From Trametes villosa (lineage: Eukaryota > Basidiomycota > Agaricomycetes > Polyporales > Polyporaceae), in contig PUDQ02000066.1 of assembly GCA_002964805.2 (NCBI GenBank), forward strand, positions 248,001 through 312,000: DNA of 64,000 nt, given 5' to 3'. The translations under genes were made by a program, and so were the position numbers. The notes under the pieces are model-generated. The model did not search any database. It was not told the DNA's origin and saw nothing but the letters and a program-made list of their open reading frames with translations. Positions within the stretch are counted from its first letter, which is position 1, and each line of letters begins with the position of its first letter. This document shows positions 33,115 through 47,455 of the stretch, one piece after another.

Positions 33115-34795
33115 TTACAGGAGAAGCAAAGAGAGGAGTGCGGTCGCGAGCGCAGGTATAACCGTATGGAGGGGCACATGCCTCCTTGAGCCTCCATTGA
33201 CTGTACGGTTGACGATGGCGGAAGGAGCGGCTGTAGGTGGCAGCTTAGACAGCGTTGCCGCTCGCTGCGTCTTGAATTCCGCCATGGCTGCCGCAAGGTC
33301 CGTAGTCGTCGAGATCATCTGTACGAACGGCTTGTTGCTGGACTGCGCATTGCCGTAGTTGAATCTGACAAAGTGCGTGAGATAGATACGCTCGACGAGG
33401 CGCCGAACAGCATGAGACAAACTTACGAGGCATATACATTGCGCAAGAATGCATCACCGAGGATGAGGTCGAAGCCCGTGAAGTCGTCAGGGTCGAGCGT
33501 GAGGTACTGGTACGTATTGACGCAAGCCGTCCTCTTTACGCCGTTGACGGTCCCCGCGATAGGGTTGGTCAAGTCGAGCGGATGGACGAAGAACTCTTGG
33601 CCTCTGGAGGTCACATAGGCGATTCATCAGCGTGACGCGTAACCGAGCCCAAACACAAAGGTGCGCTTACCCGAACACGAACGAGAGTGTAGTGCTCGCA
33701 TCGCAAGGGACGAACCACTGTTGGGTAGACTTCTCGAAGGCGGCGCCTGGGATACTAGAGTATATGGCGTCCACGGCCGCAGCAGGCAGCGGAGGGAGGG
33801 AGAACCCCGTGTCGAGCGCCGCAACGACCTTCCCCGCCGGTACGCCAGCGATTCTCGAAGTGTTGAACGCGAACGCCTGGCCGTTGACCTTCATCGCATC
33901 CAGAACCAGCGACCAATGGTCCGGCGCAACGCTCGGGAGCTGCGGAGCGCTCGACACGTTCTGGAAGTTCGGATCGTGGCCCCCGATAAGGAACACCCCG
34001 GGAGCAGTGGCTTCAAGCTCGCTGGTACGTCCAAGCTGAACGTCGAAGAGGTTGGAAAGGTCGGGGTCCTGGGCGAATAGCGCGGGCATCGGGGTGTTCC
34101 CGAGCGTCGAGGCAGCCTGTGGACCCCAGGCTTCCTTCAGAGCCTCCTGTATTTGCGAGTCGGAGTTGAAGCTCAAGCCTAGGATGCCTTGGGCGTCTCC
34201 AAGGTCCTCGCCCTCTACACCGTTTAGAAACGCTCAATGTTCTGGCGAGTTAGCCCTAATACTTGTAGGTGGATGATAGAGAAAGCGTCGCGTACCTTGA
34301 GACTTGATGACGAAATCCCCGAGCCTCAGCTCTGCGAAGTCGATGTTGCCGGTGACGGTGCCATCCCCGAAGCCCTGAGTGGTCTGGATCGTGGTCGAAT
34401 TGGTCAGGTTCGGCTGGCGGCCTTTGAGGCTCATCACGAGGTCAAACGAGCCCGTATCGAGGACCACGGTAGCATCTAAGAAACACGACGAATGAGCACA
34501 TTGACTCCGAATTGGTCTAGAGTGAATACGTACTGAGGCCTCCGAGAGTGATGTTAGTGAGATACTGTCAAAAGACCTCAATAACGGCATATACAAATCA
34601 TCCGGAGGTAGGACTTACCGAGAGACCGTCGGAGGTGGTTACGCCGACATTTCCAGCAGTGATCGGACCCTCGATGAACTGCACCCCGTGCCCACGAACA
34701 TCAACGGCAAAAGAAGACGGCGCTCGAGCGACGGCGCTAAAAGGAAACAAGCACAAACTAAGAGTGCCCACCAGGGACGCAAGAAACGAGGGCAT
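33115..34795 (-). CDS. Pepsin-like aspartic protease (A1), array copy 3, altered first active-site motif
   Basis: Start 34795: MPSFLASLVGTLSLCLFPFS, then GVQFIEGPITAGNVGVTTSD. The first active-site loop reads VVLDTGSFDLVMSLKG: the catalytic Asp is kept but the usual D-T-G-S-S is D-T-G-S-F. The second loop is AALDTGFSLPPLP. Other family segments are present: LGLSFNSDSQIQEALKEAWG, TPMPALFAQDPDLSNLFDVQ, QEFFVHPLDLTNPIAG, DLILGDAFLRNVYAS and FNYGNAQSSNKPFVQMIST. The C-terminus has a short stalk and a hydrophobic end (HTVIPALATALLSLLLL). The region between QLGDF-type DFVIKSQG and the next exon is shorter than in copy 1. Exon joins are in frame, so it is probably expressed; activity may differ. Confidence 0.83.
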
Positions 34796-35507
34796 AATGT
34801 CGCGATGTGGGCGAGGAGAAAGGAAGAAGCCTCCCCAAAACAACAGCGAGAGGAGCGTTATATTGTGGTTACGATGATGCTACGCGAAGGAGTCAGCATC
34901 CGGTAATACCTGTTAGGCGGTGCCGTGTGCAACGCTGGCGAGCGCTTTCTGCTGCGGGCATGTTCCGCGGAACTTCTATCGTAAATACAGACAGCGTGAT
35001 GAAGAAAGAATAGCGCACTGCGATTTATTCCTAGCGGCATACGCAATCAGCTAGGAAGCGTTACGGATGAGTAGATGCATACCATGGGGTCCCTCGTCCC
35101 CGCCGAGCTTTCGACTAAACACTCTTCCATCGTCCCTATTATACTTCACGCGACGACGGCATCGACTCTCATGAGGGGCTGCGGTCAACAAGAAGCAGTG
35201 AGGGCTATGCCGAAGTCGCGTGCGTGTTCTTGAGTAACTGTCAGTTTTGACGCCGTGGCGAAGCAAGGGGACACCAGTGTGAAGCAACGACGACACGACG
35301 ACTGTCGCCGCTACGGAGCACCATAGAATGCGGCTTTTCTCAGCCTCACAAACCGGTGCCACGCTAAGGCGCCAGTCGGTACTACACGTGTACCGACTTC
35401 GGACCTGGGTCGCTGGTAGCATTAGCCATGTGCGAAGTGCCGCCTGAAAGAACCCAAAAAGCCCCGAGATGGAATAAAGACAGGAAACAACAAACAAATA
35501 AGTAAAG
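34796..35507. other. Intergenic
   Basis: On the minus strand ATATAACG near 34855-34862 is a possible TATA box for array copy 3. Nothing else seen up to the 3' end of the second sedolisin. Confidence 0.4.
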
Positions 35508-37541
35508 TCATGATAGCTTCAACGCGCTCAAGAGCTTGTCGAAGTCGGGCGTTCCGAGACCCGTCACCTGCAAACACGGATGTCAGCACGATAAATCAAA
35601 GCACAATCCGTGCGGCGTACCGGATCCCACCCCGCTGCCGCAGGGAAACCGTTCGTCCCGCATCCGGGGTTGCTGCCCGCCGTGATGTCGTTCAGCGCAC
35701 TCTTCCCGGTGGAGTACAGGAACGGGTTGAGGAAGCCCATCGTGGACTGGCCCGCCGCGAGCAGGCGGTCGTTGAGGAGCGCGACGATGCTGGCGAAGAC
35801 GGGCGTGCTCGCGCTCGTCCCGGACACCGCCGTCACGGTTCCGTTAATCGTGACCTGGTACGAGATGCCGGCCGCGGAGACATCGGGGTAGGCGCGCCCG
35901 CTGGTGTTGAACAGGCCTGCATTCTCGGTGCCCAGGGTCTTGAGGTAGCCGGAGACGGCGTCGGTCTGGTACTTCGGCGTAGGGAAGAAGTTTGAGAAGC
36001 CGCCGGACGACAGGTCCGCGGCGGTTTCGGGCGATGTCCCCTGCGTAGCTCCTACGACCGTGATGCTATGCAAACCGCACGTCAGTTGGCTGATCACGGA
36101 TAGAAGAGAGCAGTGGCGTACAATGGGCACCCGGAAGGGAACGTGGGCCTGAACACTGTGCATTCGCCACCCTGGCCGTCGTCAACACCACTGTCCCCAG
36201 ACGAGAAGAAGATCGAGGTCCCCCGAGCCCCAAGCTGCGCGTACGCGTTGCACAGGTTCCTATACAGATGTTAGTCACCACTGGAGCGCGCGAGTGGCCT
36301 CGGTCGAGACATACGTAGCGAGGTCCGTAGACACTAGCGCTTCAGGGAAACCGAAGCTAGTCGTGAAAACTGTCGGCGCGGTGTCTTGGGCGATGAGGGA
36401 GTTGACGAGATCAAGGAAACCAGTTAGGTCTCCGCCGTTATCGGAACCCACAGCGAAGAACGTCGTCGGCACATTGGTAGCCATGCCCACGGTGTACTGA
36501 ATGTCCAAGCTCTGTAAAAGAACTCGTTGAAATCATGTTCACCTCACACGCAGAAGTAGAATGGACGTACACCCTCCACGCTTGGCTGAGCCTCGTTGTT
36601 AACGCCCCCGTCGAGAGTCTTAAGGCCGAACGTCGTGTCGCTGGACATGTCGGAGCGGAACTCTCCGAGGAAGCTCTTCAAGTCCGCCTTGCTCGAGAAG
36701 GACGACACGAAGCTGCCGACAGCCAGCGAGTTCGATTTCTGCGTCGCGGGGGTTGTCGGGACGTTGTACAGCGCCTGCAGGCAAATGGGCGTCATGGCAG
36801 TGTCGCACGAAGCGTCAACTCCTGCTCGCCGCGCGTGCGTCGCGTTGTGGCGATGGCCGGAAGCGATGTGAACGTTCGCGTACGCCTTGCTTGCCTTGAC
36901 AGGAAAGCTGCGTAGAAACTGGACATGAGTACATGCGCCGAAGAGTGTACATGGGAAGCGTACACAGTCGCAGGGTATATGAAGTCCAGGTGGGGCTTGA
37001 CGCTGGCGGGTACGGAGTAGGCGAGTGTGCGGATGGCGCTGATGCCCGTGTCTGGGTGCTCGAACATGGAGAACTCCGTGTCGAGCATAGCGTTCGCCTT
37101 CGCTACGGGCACCTCGATGTTGAGCCATTGACTCGTCGCACCCGGTGTTGCCTTCACGCCATTACGATCCAGCCACGCCGTGACTGCAGCCAGACTTTCC
37201 GCGCTTGGTGCTGTGTACTTCTCCACCTAGAGCCTACGTTAGCTAACTGCTACCAGGGTATGCCTGCGCACAGTGCGTACCTCTGCCTTGCTCAGGAACT
37301 TGCGGTAGTTTTGGCTGCCCGGCGTGCTGACGTCATATAGCTTATCTACCAAGCCGGCGTTGTTGCTTTGCTTGAGCGCGACTCGCAACTGGAGAACGGT
37401 GTCCGGATGCGGGGCGCCGCTCGCAACGTATCCCTGGGGAGCTGCCGACCGTGCGTCATGAACGTGAAGGGGCTCGCGGGCCAAAGGAGCGCCTAGCGCG
37501 ACCGCGAAGAAAGAAAAAGCAAGCAGGCCGGCTGCAACCAT
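35508..37541 (-). CDS. Secreted sedolisin-type serine peptidase (S53), second copy
   Basis: Paralogue of 11470-13562, with similar exon layout. Start 37541: signal peptide [20 protein letters not shown]. Pro-domain: [36 protein letters not shown] and [20 protein letters not shown]. The pro-domain ends near [17 protein letters not shown]. Mature domain: [18 protein letters not shown], then the Glu and Asp pair across an exon join ([14 protein letters not shown]-x-x-x-D), oxyanion Asp in FSSGDSGV, and nucleophile Ser in [19 protein letters not shown]. The gene ends [19 protein letters not shown] and stop at 35508. Frame is kept throughout. It lies next to the aspartic protease array, so this part of the window is rich in secreted peptidases. 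Confidence 0.88.
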
Positions 37542-38663
37542 CCTGGGTCAGCGGAGTAAAGGGGGTGAGGAGAAGAAGAAAAGGAAGAAGGAAGAAAAAA
37601 GGAAGGGGCGTGAAGAAACGAGCGTGGGTCCAGAAGAAAAGGGCGGAGGAGGGTGGCGAGCAGCGGCGAGTTGCTATATAACATCTCAGACAGCCCAAGA
37701 CAAGGATAGAGCAGAGACGCTTGGTGATGTGATGAAGCATCGTGCACGTATTGATCACCCTGACCACATCCTAGTTGCGTACAAGCACCCTGATAGGCCG
37801 CTTGGGCTGATGTTGCTCGGTAGCGAACTTAGGCGAGAGCGCAAAGCTCGTTGTACTCATGCCGGGAATGCGAGCTTCCTCACGCGGGCTGGTCGTGAGT
37901 GCAGAGAAGGGGTTCGCCCGCCTCCGAGGCTGCGCAAGTGGATGGGATCTGTGAGAGTATGATGGGACCTGTCAGTGATGCGCGAGGATTGGATACGACC
38001 GGGGAGCTCAGGCTAAGAGATGGAAACTCACCGCTCTACCCAGCCTTTATGTCTGTTACCCAACGGTATAGAGACATATACACCTCCACTGGTCCTCCGG
38101 TATACTCGACGACGCGCATGCGCTCAAATTTTACAGTCGTGCTCGAGAGGGACGTGGAAGTTCGAAGGAAGGCTGCGTAGAGGCCGAAAGGTATCAACGC
38201 GGGCGATACACGTCCGATTTTGGACATCGCCACATTTCACTCTCTTAGCAACCTCCACCACCCGGGCTGGGCGCATACACACAATTTACCGTCTACTATC
38301 AGGTTCTGCCAAATTTTGCAAACGGCGGAACACAGCTAAGGACCTGCTGTCCCGTGGCTCGCCGGTTCATCTCTGGGTACCTGCACGACTTGACTTGACT
38401 CTCGCCTAACGACGTGGATCGACCATTCCGGGCGTGAGACGTACGATGTCCCGAAGTCCTTCTGGACCCGGTTCATATACTCGTAACGGAACTCAAAAGT
38501 GTTTCTTCAGCGTCCTTCCACTGCACGCCACACGGTGTGTTTGGCGGACGAGTGCCACAGGCTACGCGCCGAGCCGTAACCATTCCAATGTTAGAAGAAC
38601 ATATAGTAACGTACAACAATCATCAACTGCATCGCTGTCCGGTCATATCTCACGTCTTCCCGC
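37542..38663. other. Intergenic with sedolisin promoter
   Basis: On the minus strand the leader before the sedolisin is CT-rich (37558-37620) and TATATAG lies at 37674-37680, about 135 bases before the ATG. The remainder (37.8-38.6 kb) has only short open frames. Confidence 0.5.
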
Positions 38664-39177
38664 TCAGTAGGTCGCAGCGGTCGGGCCAACACCCGCGCCC
38701 GCTCCGGTGCCCAGTCCACCTCCCGTCAGTCCTCCGCCCGTGCCCAGCCCGCCTCCGGTCATCCCGGTACCGGCACCGGGTCCCACCCCAGCACCAGTTC
38801 CCGCACCGAGACCTCGTCTCCGCCGTCCGAAACCGAATCCTCTTCTTCCGCTCGACATCCCTGCTCCTGCCCCCGCCCCCGCCACTCCGCCTGTTGTTGC
38901 ACCCGCTCCCGCAGGCGAACAACATCCGCAGCACAAGACGTCGGCGATGCAGAAGAACACCTTGAGTGTTTGATGCGTCAGCCGGTTGTGATAATGTGGA
39001 GATCCACGCGGGAAGACGTACTGCCGCAATGGCACCGAATACTAGCTCAAATACGGTTACGACCGCACCGACAACGGCAGTGACGATGCCGACTATCAGG
39101 GAGACGATGATGCCCTGTCAAGTTACCATCGTCAGTTTGTCGAGTATATGGAGGGTATGTTTAGCTTCATGTACCAT
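38664..39177 (-). CDS. Small hydrophobic protein with Cys cluster and glycine-rich tail
   Basis: Predicted 130 residues from three exons: 39177-39175 (the ATG alone), 39114-39022 and 38960-38664. Exon 2 encodes GIIVSLIVGIVTAVVGAVVT and VFELVFGAIAA, a strongly hydrophobic helix. Exon 3 begins VFFCIADVLCCGCCSPAG, a Cys cluster right after the hydrophobic part. The rest is low complexity (Gly/Ala/Thr, a short Arg-rich patch GRRRRGLG). This layout (M-G-x-hydrophobic helix, then Cys-rich CCxC) is common in short basidiomycete membrane proteins of unknown function. The start exon is inferred: reading on from that ATG without splicing hits a stop within 20 codons. TATAAAAGA lies about 115 bases upstream. 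Confidence 0.65.
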
Positions 39178-40053
39178 TATGTTACGATTTCTGGTTGCAC
39201 TTAACGCTGAAAGGTTGCGGAATCTCGTTTATAGCTGTCGAGACTCGAGGAGGGGGCGGTGATATGTTCTGCTCAGTACGCGTTCTGCGATCTTTTATAC
39301 CCGCCCTCTCGTTCGTGGACACGGTTCTTGTCCCCATGCGCCACCTTGGGACGATAACTCTGAGCAACGACGTCAGACACGGCTCATGTCTGCATCGCGT
39401 CGGGCAGAGATTCAGATTCACTCCCCCCATGCGGGATATGGATAACGGCATCAGATGTGTTTTCTTGGAGCGCCTCCTCATGTTTGTGTACAACGCGCCA
39501 CCGAGTGGAACACCCCGCGGACCCGGGCTCAGAGGAGCGTTCTAAACATACGCGACAGTCGTGCCAGCTGACGCCCCCGCTATAAATAGACAAAGTTTCC
39601 ACATAACCAGCGAACTTGCGGCTCCGCCAGGTCGGTCCACATCGGTATCAGACGACCAGGTTGTGCACACCTCTCGCGCGACGCCATGATCAGAAGAAAC
39701 AATTCCTCAGTTCGAATATCTGAAGCCGGAACGCATTCCGCGCGCAGAGGGCCGAATGCCCTAAGAGACACGGCGTACGCCCAGGCACACACACGCTCCT
39801 CATCTCAGCCTAAGACGAGGCCAGTGGACCGTGCGGTCAGAGTGAGACTCAGTGAGTACTTCAGTCATGGCGGTGTTACTGTACAGAATTGAAAATTCGT
39901 CCAGTGGCGCCGCGCGCGCTGCAACCTAGTGCTTGCCACACCACCATCACCACCCGCCGCCGCCAGTACGTTGCTGCGCTGTGGGCTTCAGCTGAACTAC
40001 CCCCGCTGTCTTGATACTCCGATTCCGTTCGAAAGTAGCGCGTATATTACACG
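39178..40053. other. Intergenic with TATA boxes
   Basis: TATAAAAGA on the minus strand at 39291-39299 fits the small membrane protein gene. A plus-strand TATAAATAG at 39582-39590 has no supported gene within a normal distance. Nothing else recognised before the DUF6535 gene. Confidence 0.5.
39291..39299 (-). promoter_or_regulatory. TATA box of small membrane protein gene
   Basis: Minus-strand TATAAAAGA within GGGCGGGTATAAAAGATCGC, about 115 bases before the ATG at 39177. The spacing fits a fungal core promoter. Confidence 0.55.
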
Positions 40054-42415
40054 ATGGATTCAGCAACAAGCGAGAAGGATCCGATAGAAGGTGTGACCGG
40101 GGTTGAAGCGCCCCCTCCCGAACCTCCCACACGACCCAGGCAAAAACCAATATCAAGCTCTTCCGCAACTGGCTCGCAAGCCGTCAGGGGTGTCGCCGCT
40201 GACAGCGATTCTCTTCCGTGGACACCGCCCTCTCTCGAGGTGAGCAGCCGACTCTGTCGCGTGGTCGACCGGCTCCAGGTTGACAATCGTTGTAGGAACT
40301 GCTGCAGAAACGGGAGGACGTATACACTTTCGAAGAAGAAACCAAAGCGTGGTCGGATGCTGCCGCGATTGTTAAGACATATAGCGACGACATGATCAGG
40401 CGATGGAACAGCGAGATTGACACATACCTCGTCTACGTACGTAGTTCATCTGCGAAAGGCCGCCGGGTTAAGCTGATCAACGGCGACTAGGCTGGTCTCT
40501 TCTCAGCCATTCTCACAGCGTTCAACGTGCAGTCGTACCTACTTCTGCAACCCGCCCCGCCAGACCCGGTTCTCACTGCACTGCAGCAAATCTCGGCGCA
40601 GCTCAGTAGCTTCTCGACAAACCCTCCGTTCATCAACTCCACTCAACCAGCGTTCCAACGAGTAGATACCCCATCTCCTCCCGTTCCACGGGCAGCAGTC
40701 TGGCTCAACACCCTGTGGTTCTCCAGTCTCATCCTCAGTTTGTCCTCCGCGTCTGTCGGCATCATGGTGAAGCAGTGGCTCAACCAGTATAGTAACGGGA
40801 TCTCCTCAGGGACCTCACGCAAGACAGCCCAGCTGCGTCAATACCGTCTCAACGGCCTCATCGAGTGGCGCGTCCGGGACATCGTGACAATCATACCCAT
40901 CCTCCTGCAGCTCGCACTCGCACTCTTTCTGGCGGGTCTCCTCGTCCTTCTGTGGATGCTCGACTACACCGTCGCGGCGGTCGCGTCGGTCTTCATCGGC
41001 CTCCTCATGGCGTTCGTGCTGAGCACAACGCTCCTCCCGTTGATCAAGGCCGGCTGCTGCTATCTCTCCCCTCAGACTCTCGCACTCTATGTCGTCTTCC
41101 AGCGTACTGCACGCGCTTTCAACGTCCTCCGCTATCAAACATTCCTGCCGCTCTGGATGTCTGTGTCTCGCATCCACGACACATCCTCAGGGATGCCCAA
41201 GCGACTGCTCGCTATGATCCGTAGCGTCCTCTGGACATTCGCAGGACTTCCATGTCCTCCGGAGAAAATCCAATCATGGCGCGGACGCGAGCAAGCCATA
41301 GTCTACAACAGGAGCGGCCTTCTAGACGCGGACCTTGTCGTCATGGCATACGACACTACTATGGATCCTGAGACGCTGTCTATCGTCGACATATGTATTT
41401 CCCGCTTTTCTCCTCCCACAGTAATTGAGTGCGTTGAAAGGCTTCGTTGTGCAGACGAACGGCACTTCGGCAGTTCTCCCACCTGGGCCCATGTCAGCCT
41501 TACAACCAACGAGGCTGCGAACAACATCTGGCTCAACGCTCTGATCTGCCTGTTCAACGAGGACGTGAATTCGCGCGACGAACGCTGGAGGAGACTGGTG
41601 TATCTTCTTGACGGATACCTTGGCTTGGGCGGGATTCTCCTTAGCGTTGCCTTGGACAAGCGGCATCTGGAATGGGCCCTGACGGCGTTGTCCTCAATTG
41701 CGCTTCATGTGGACCAGACGGACGAAGGGCGACTAGTAGCCAATACGGCGTTCCAATGTGTTGAACAAATGCTGGCTTGGAGCAAACTGGATGAGAAGGA
41801 GGGGCTTATCGACCATACCGCCATCGGATACGGTGAGCAACTTTCCTCCCGACGTTGATATGCTCTGCCCTCGTTGACGCCCTAACGCCTCTAGTCGCTT
41901 CTGCTTGTGATCGCCGCCTCCGTCAGCCACCAGAGGGTACCCAGTGGGCGGATGTTTGCAATTACCCGCTTGTCGTGACGGTGCTCCTTTGGTGCATGCT
42001 GAGGATGGAGGCGTCTTCTGGTACGGCCGACGAAGACCGAGTTCGCCTCCACATACGCGCTGAGGACGCTCTGCGACGCCTATCCGCCGCCTTGCGGGGT
42101 GTAGCGGCGGACGACACCTCCGCGGAAAACCTACTAGGCGTGTATTGGCACAACGTGAACGGGCTGGCCGGCGTTCTAGCCGACAACCAGGATTCCCTCG
42201 GCATGCTAGTGTCCCAAGATTTGGTGTCATCGCTGGAGTACTTCGTCGCGCGGTTCCGGGACACCCTGGACGAACAGGGCCTACTTGACGAGTCGTATCG
42301 AATCCACCTTGAGGCTACCGAAGCATCCTTGAAGCGACTGAAGCTGGGCGTGTCGTCGCCTGTTCAGCGGGAAGCGGGGAACTCGGGTGCGTATAGTTTC
42401 TTCTGGCTTGTGTGA
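40054..42415 (+). CDS. DUF6535-domain membrane protein
   Basis: Predicted 729 residues from four exons: 40054-40239, 40296-40436, 40491-41832 and 41895-42415; all joins keep frame. The DUF6535 domain starts in exon 2 (TFEEETKAWSDAAAIVKTYS, RRWNSEIDTYLVY) and continues AGLFSAILTAFNVQSYLLLQ. A second helix is NTLWFSSLILSLSSASVGIM before VKQWLNQY, the domain's typical sequence. Two more helices follow (IVTIIPILLQLALALFLAGL; AAVASVFIGLLMAFVLSTTL). The C-terminal half is soluble and helical, with a conserved-looking ending LKRLKLGVSSP. This family is expanded in agaricomycetes and has no known function. The N-terminal 60 residues are Pro/Ser-rich. Confidence 0.85.
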
Positions 42416-42765
42416 AGGATATACGCGCATAGCTCACTCGTCTTAACCCCAGAGGTGTCGTAAGATTATGAACTTCATCAGCTACAATATGTGATCGGAT
42501 CAGGCGCGAAGTGTCCGTGTACAGGATGAACAACGAGAGATATCAGGGGCATGGAAGGAGTGGAGAGGACCACAGGGATACGGACACAAACACAAATGGA
42601 CGGGAAAGGGAGAGGCATGATAGACGTATCTAGGTACACACGCAGAAGTATCGAGAAGGGGAAGGGGAGCCTGAAGGAGAGTTGAGGGAAGGGCCGGGAA
42701 GTGAAGGGTGCTAGAGAAGGACCGGGCGATGGAGTGGCTGGGTGAACGGCGGGGACGCTCCGCTA
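42416..42765. other. Short intergenic between convergent genes
   Basis: Holds the 3' ends of the DUF6535 gene and the F-box gene. Nothing else recognised. Confidence 0.45.
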
Positions 42766-44047
42766 CTAGTCGCGGACGCCGAGGTCGATGACGGGGGCGT
42801 TCCGTATCTCGAGCGTCATGCCGTGCCTTTCCAGATGACCAAAACACTGTTGGAAGGCCTCGGTCGCATTTTGGAGGCCCACGCCGCCACCCGGCCCGGG
42901 GCGGAACATGGCCTCGTCCAGGATGGGTCGGTGAACGAATGCGACTCTCGTGAGGGTCTCCATTCGGCTACGCGCGAGCAGATCGGCGATAGCGAGCCAC
43001 ACCGGCTTCCGGAGCGTGCTCGCAAAGTCCAGCGTCGTCTCGAATGTGACGTCGCGGAGTCGGCGGCTGCTGTTCATCGCATTCTCGAGCAGCCAGGGCG
43101 CCCAGCCGTTCAACTCCGAAGCCGGTTGGTAAACCCCGATCGTAAGGGAGGCGATTTCGACGTTCTGTGAAACGTCGATGTTCGGATAGCTCGACGCTGA
43201 AACGCATGTCAGTAACTGGCATCCCCCGTAGACGGTCCGAGTAAGCCCACGCACCAAAGGGGTCCATCATCAGGTCGGAGAATTTGAACACCCGTAGTCG
43301 GTTGCCCACATATCGCAAGTAAGGCTCGATGTGAGGGACATCAGCCTGAAGGGCGCGAGAGATGACGAGCTCGGCAGGACGACACCCCTTGCACTCCAGC
43401 CATTCGTAGAGCCTCCGGCCGGCGTCTCCTATGTTGCCCCAGAGTTCAAGGGTAGTGAGGCGCGACAACTGTCCAGATCTTGCATTCCCGAGCGGTCGAA
43501 CATCCTGAACGCGACTATGATAGCGGACGTTCTCGAGCCGCAAGTGCGACAGGCTCTGGAGGTTGAGGACGACGGTTTCGAGATTGGCAGGATGGTAGAA
43601 TTTGGGCGAGCGCAACTCGAGTTTCGTAACTCGTCCCAGAAAACGGTCGAGCGTGTTGAGGACCGAGCGCTGGATGGAGACAGGCTCCCAGCGTTCAATG
43701 GAGAGGGTCCGGAGGTTTGGGAGAAGGGGCGCAAGTACCACGAGCGCGAGACTGATCCAGTCCTCGGTGTTCCGCAGCCTGGCCCGCAGAGACAGCCCTG
43801 TGATCTGCCTGGCACGCTCGGGGGTCTCCAGCAAGGTCTGTCGAAACACTTCCACGCCCGTATGGTCATGGATCCGCGGATATCCAGTGTGGTACAGGGA
43901 GTAGTTCGCCTCGGTCGCCCACGTGCGACATACGGACGCGCAAAGGGCGACGTCTCGCTTTGGGAGCTCGGCGAAGATTGCGGCCACCACCTCCTGCGGA
44001 ATTGAGTCCGCAGTGACGGGGGGACGTGCATAAGGGACTTGAGCCAT
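42766..44047 (-). CDS. F-box-like protein (unrelated to the 1-10 kb family)
   Basis: Start 44047: MAQVPYARPPVTADSIPQEV, then an F-box (VVAAIFAELPKRDVALCASV, CRTWATEANYSLY). Leucine-rich segments follow (LAPLLPNLRTLSIERWEP; VTKLELRSPKFYHPANLETV; LSRLTTLELWGN). One intron (GTGCGTGGG...TTTCAG, about 43200-43256) joins DPF to ASSYPNIDVSQNVEI. The gene stops at 42766 after APVIDLGVRD. About 410 residues, the usual size for basidiomycete F-box proteins. It likely recruits a substrate to an SCF ubiquitin ligase; the substrate is unknown. TATAAAAT at 44251-44258 lies about 205 bases upstream. Confidence 0.75.
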
Positions 44048-45232
44048 CGCGAGAATATCTACAAGGCTGGAGTTAGCGACCTGTGCAGTGACATTCCAGA
44101 CTGTTGTAGCCGCGCTGAACGTACCAGAGGAGAGGTTTGAGTTTAAGAAAAGGCGGAGAGTACGCTGAGAAGCTGGGGAGATGTAGCAGAAGAAGAGAAG
44201 CGAGGCTGTTGGTGCGGTGCTTGCTGAGGAGGAGGTGAGTATCCGTGCCCATTTTATACCTCTCGCCCTCTCGCAGTGGACCCAAGCGATGTGTGCCGGG
44301 GGGGGGATGTGGGCAAAGCAGTGGTGGCGTCTGTAGGCAAGGCGGGTGCCAGGCACGGTCCTAGCGGACGACGCACCACCACCCGCTGTTCTCTCGGGGG
44401 TGCACGCCGGGCCCGCCCCGGCGACATGCGCTTAGGGTAAACGTCCCGCGCATGGACCCAGAGCCGGATCCGAAAACGACGAATAACGGCCCGTAGCTGT
44501 TCGCTGTAACTGGAGGCGTACAGTCGTCCGCTGAAGGAACCCGCGAAATAGACATCGTTGCCCTACTCGCGGGAGCTCAGCCTGGACCCAATTGAAGCCG
44601 CTATAAAAACTGAGAGTACCAGTGAGTGAAGGGGGACTACCTACGACGCGCTCGCGATCGGAGGTCTGCACGTACCAGGGCCCGCGAGATCCATGCGAAC
44701 GGACATAAGCGCAACTCTCTGCGGCAGATCGGTAGCCTCGTGTTTGGGCACAGACTCCAAGCAAGCCTATGACAAGACGCTTGCGATCTTGGCGGTGGTA
44801 CCAGGAAGCTAAAGCCGGAGGAGCAGTGCAGCGCAGCGGCGAGGCTACTAAAGCGGAGCCTGTGCCTTGCCTGTCGGTACCGCAGGTCAACGCAAGCAGC
44901 GCCACCACGGACACGTGTTTACTCACCTCCACCGTGCCTTCTCCCCCCGAAGCTGTTGCGGCGACCGAGCCCGGTAAAGACTGCTCCTGCTTAGTACTAC
45001 TGCGGACAGACTAGGCGCAAATCCAAGCGCACGACGCAGCGACCCCAAACAGCTAGGGAGTCGGTACAATACCGGAGTAGATGGCAGTTATGAAGCGACG
45101 ATACATATATTACAACCACAGCGCGCGATAGCTGGTGTGATGTGTGGTATAGGACCAAAAAAACAAATAGTAGTAGCTAAGCGACAACCAAAACACATCG
45201 CAGAGAGGTCAAGCAGGCACAGTGTCCAGCTT
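44048..45232. other. Intergenic
   Basis: Contains the F-box gene promoter (TATAAAAT at 44251-44258, minus strand) and a G run at 44299-44307. No gene is supported between 44360 and 45232. Confidence 0.45.

Positions 45233-47455
<2,223 letters not shown>

Noticed and set aside
38707..38973. Proline-rich plus-strand open frame
   Set aside because: It is the antisense of the Gly-rich exon of the small membrane protein gene, whose hydrophobic exon and splice sites are better supported.
39582..39590. Perfect plus-strand TATA box (TATAAATAG)
   Set aside because: The first supported plus-strand gene starts 460 bases later; the intervening open frame (39686-39892) has no support, so no promoter is called.
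44299..44307. G run resembling the repeat at 6903
   Set aside because: It lacks the GCTTATGTCGAT end, so it is treated as an isolated homopolymer.
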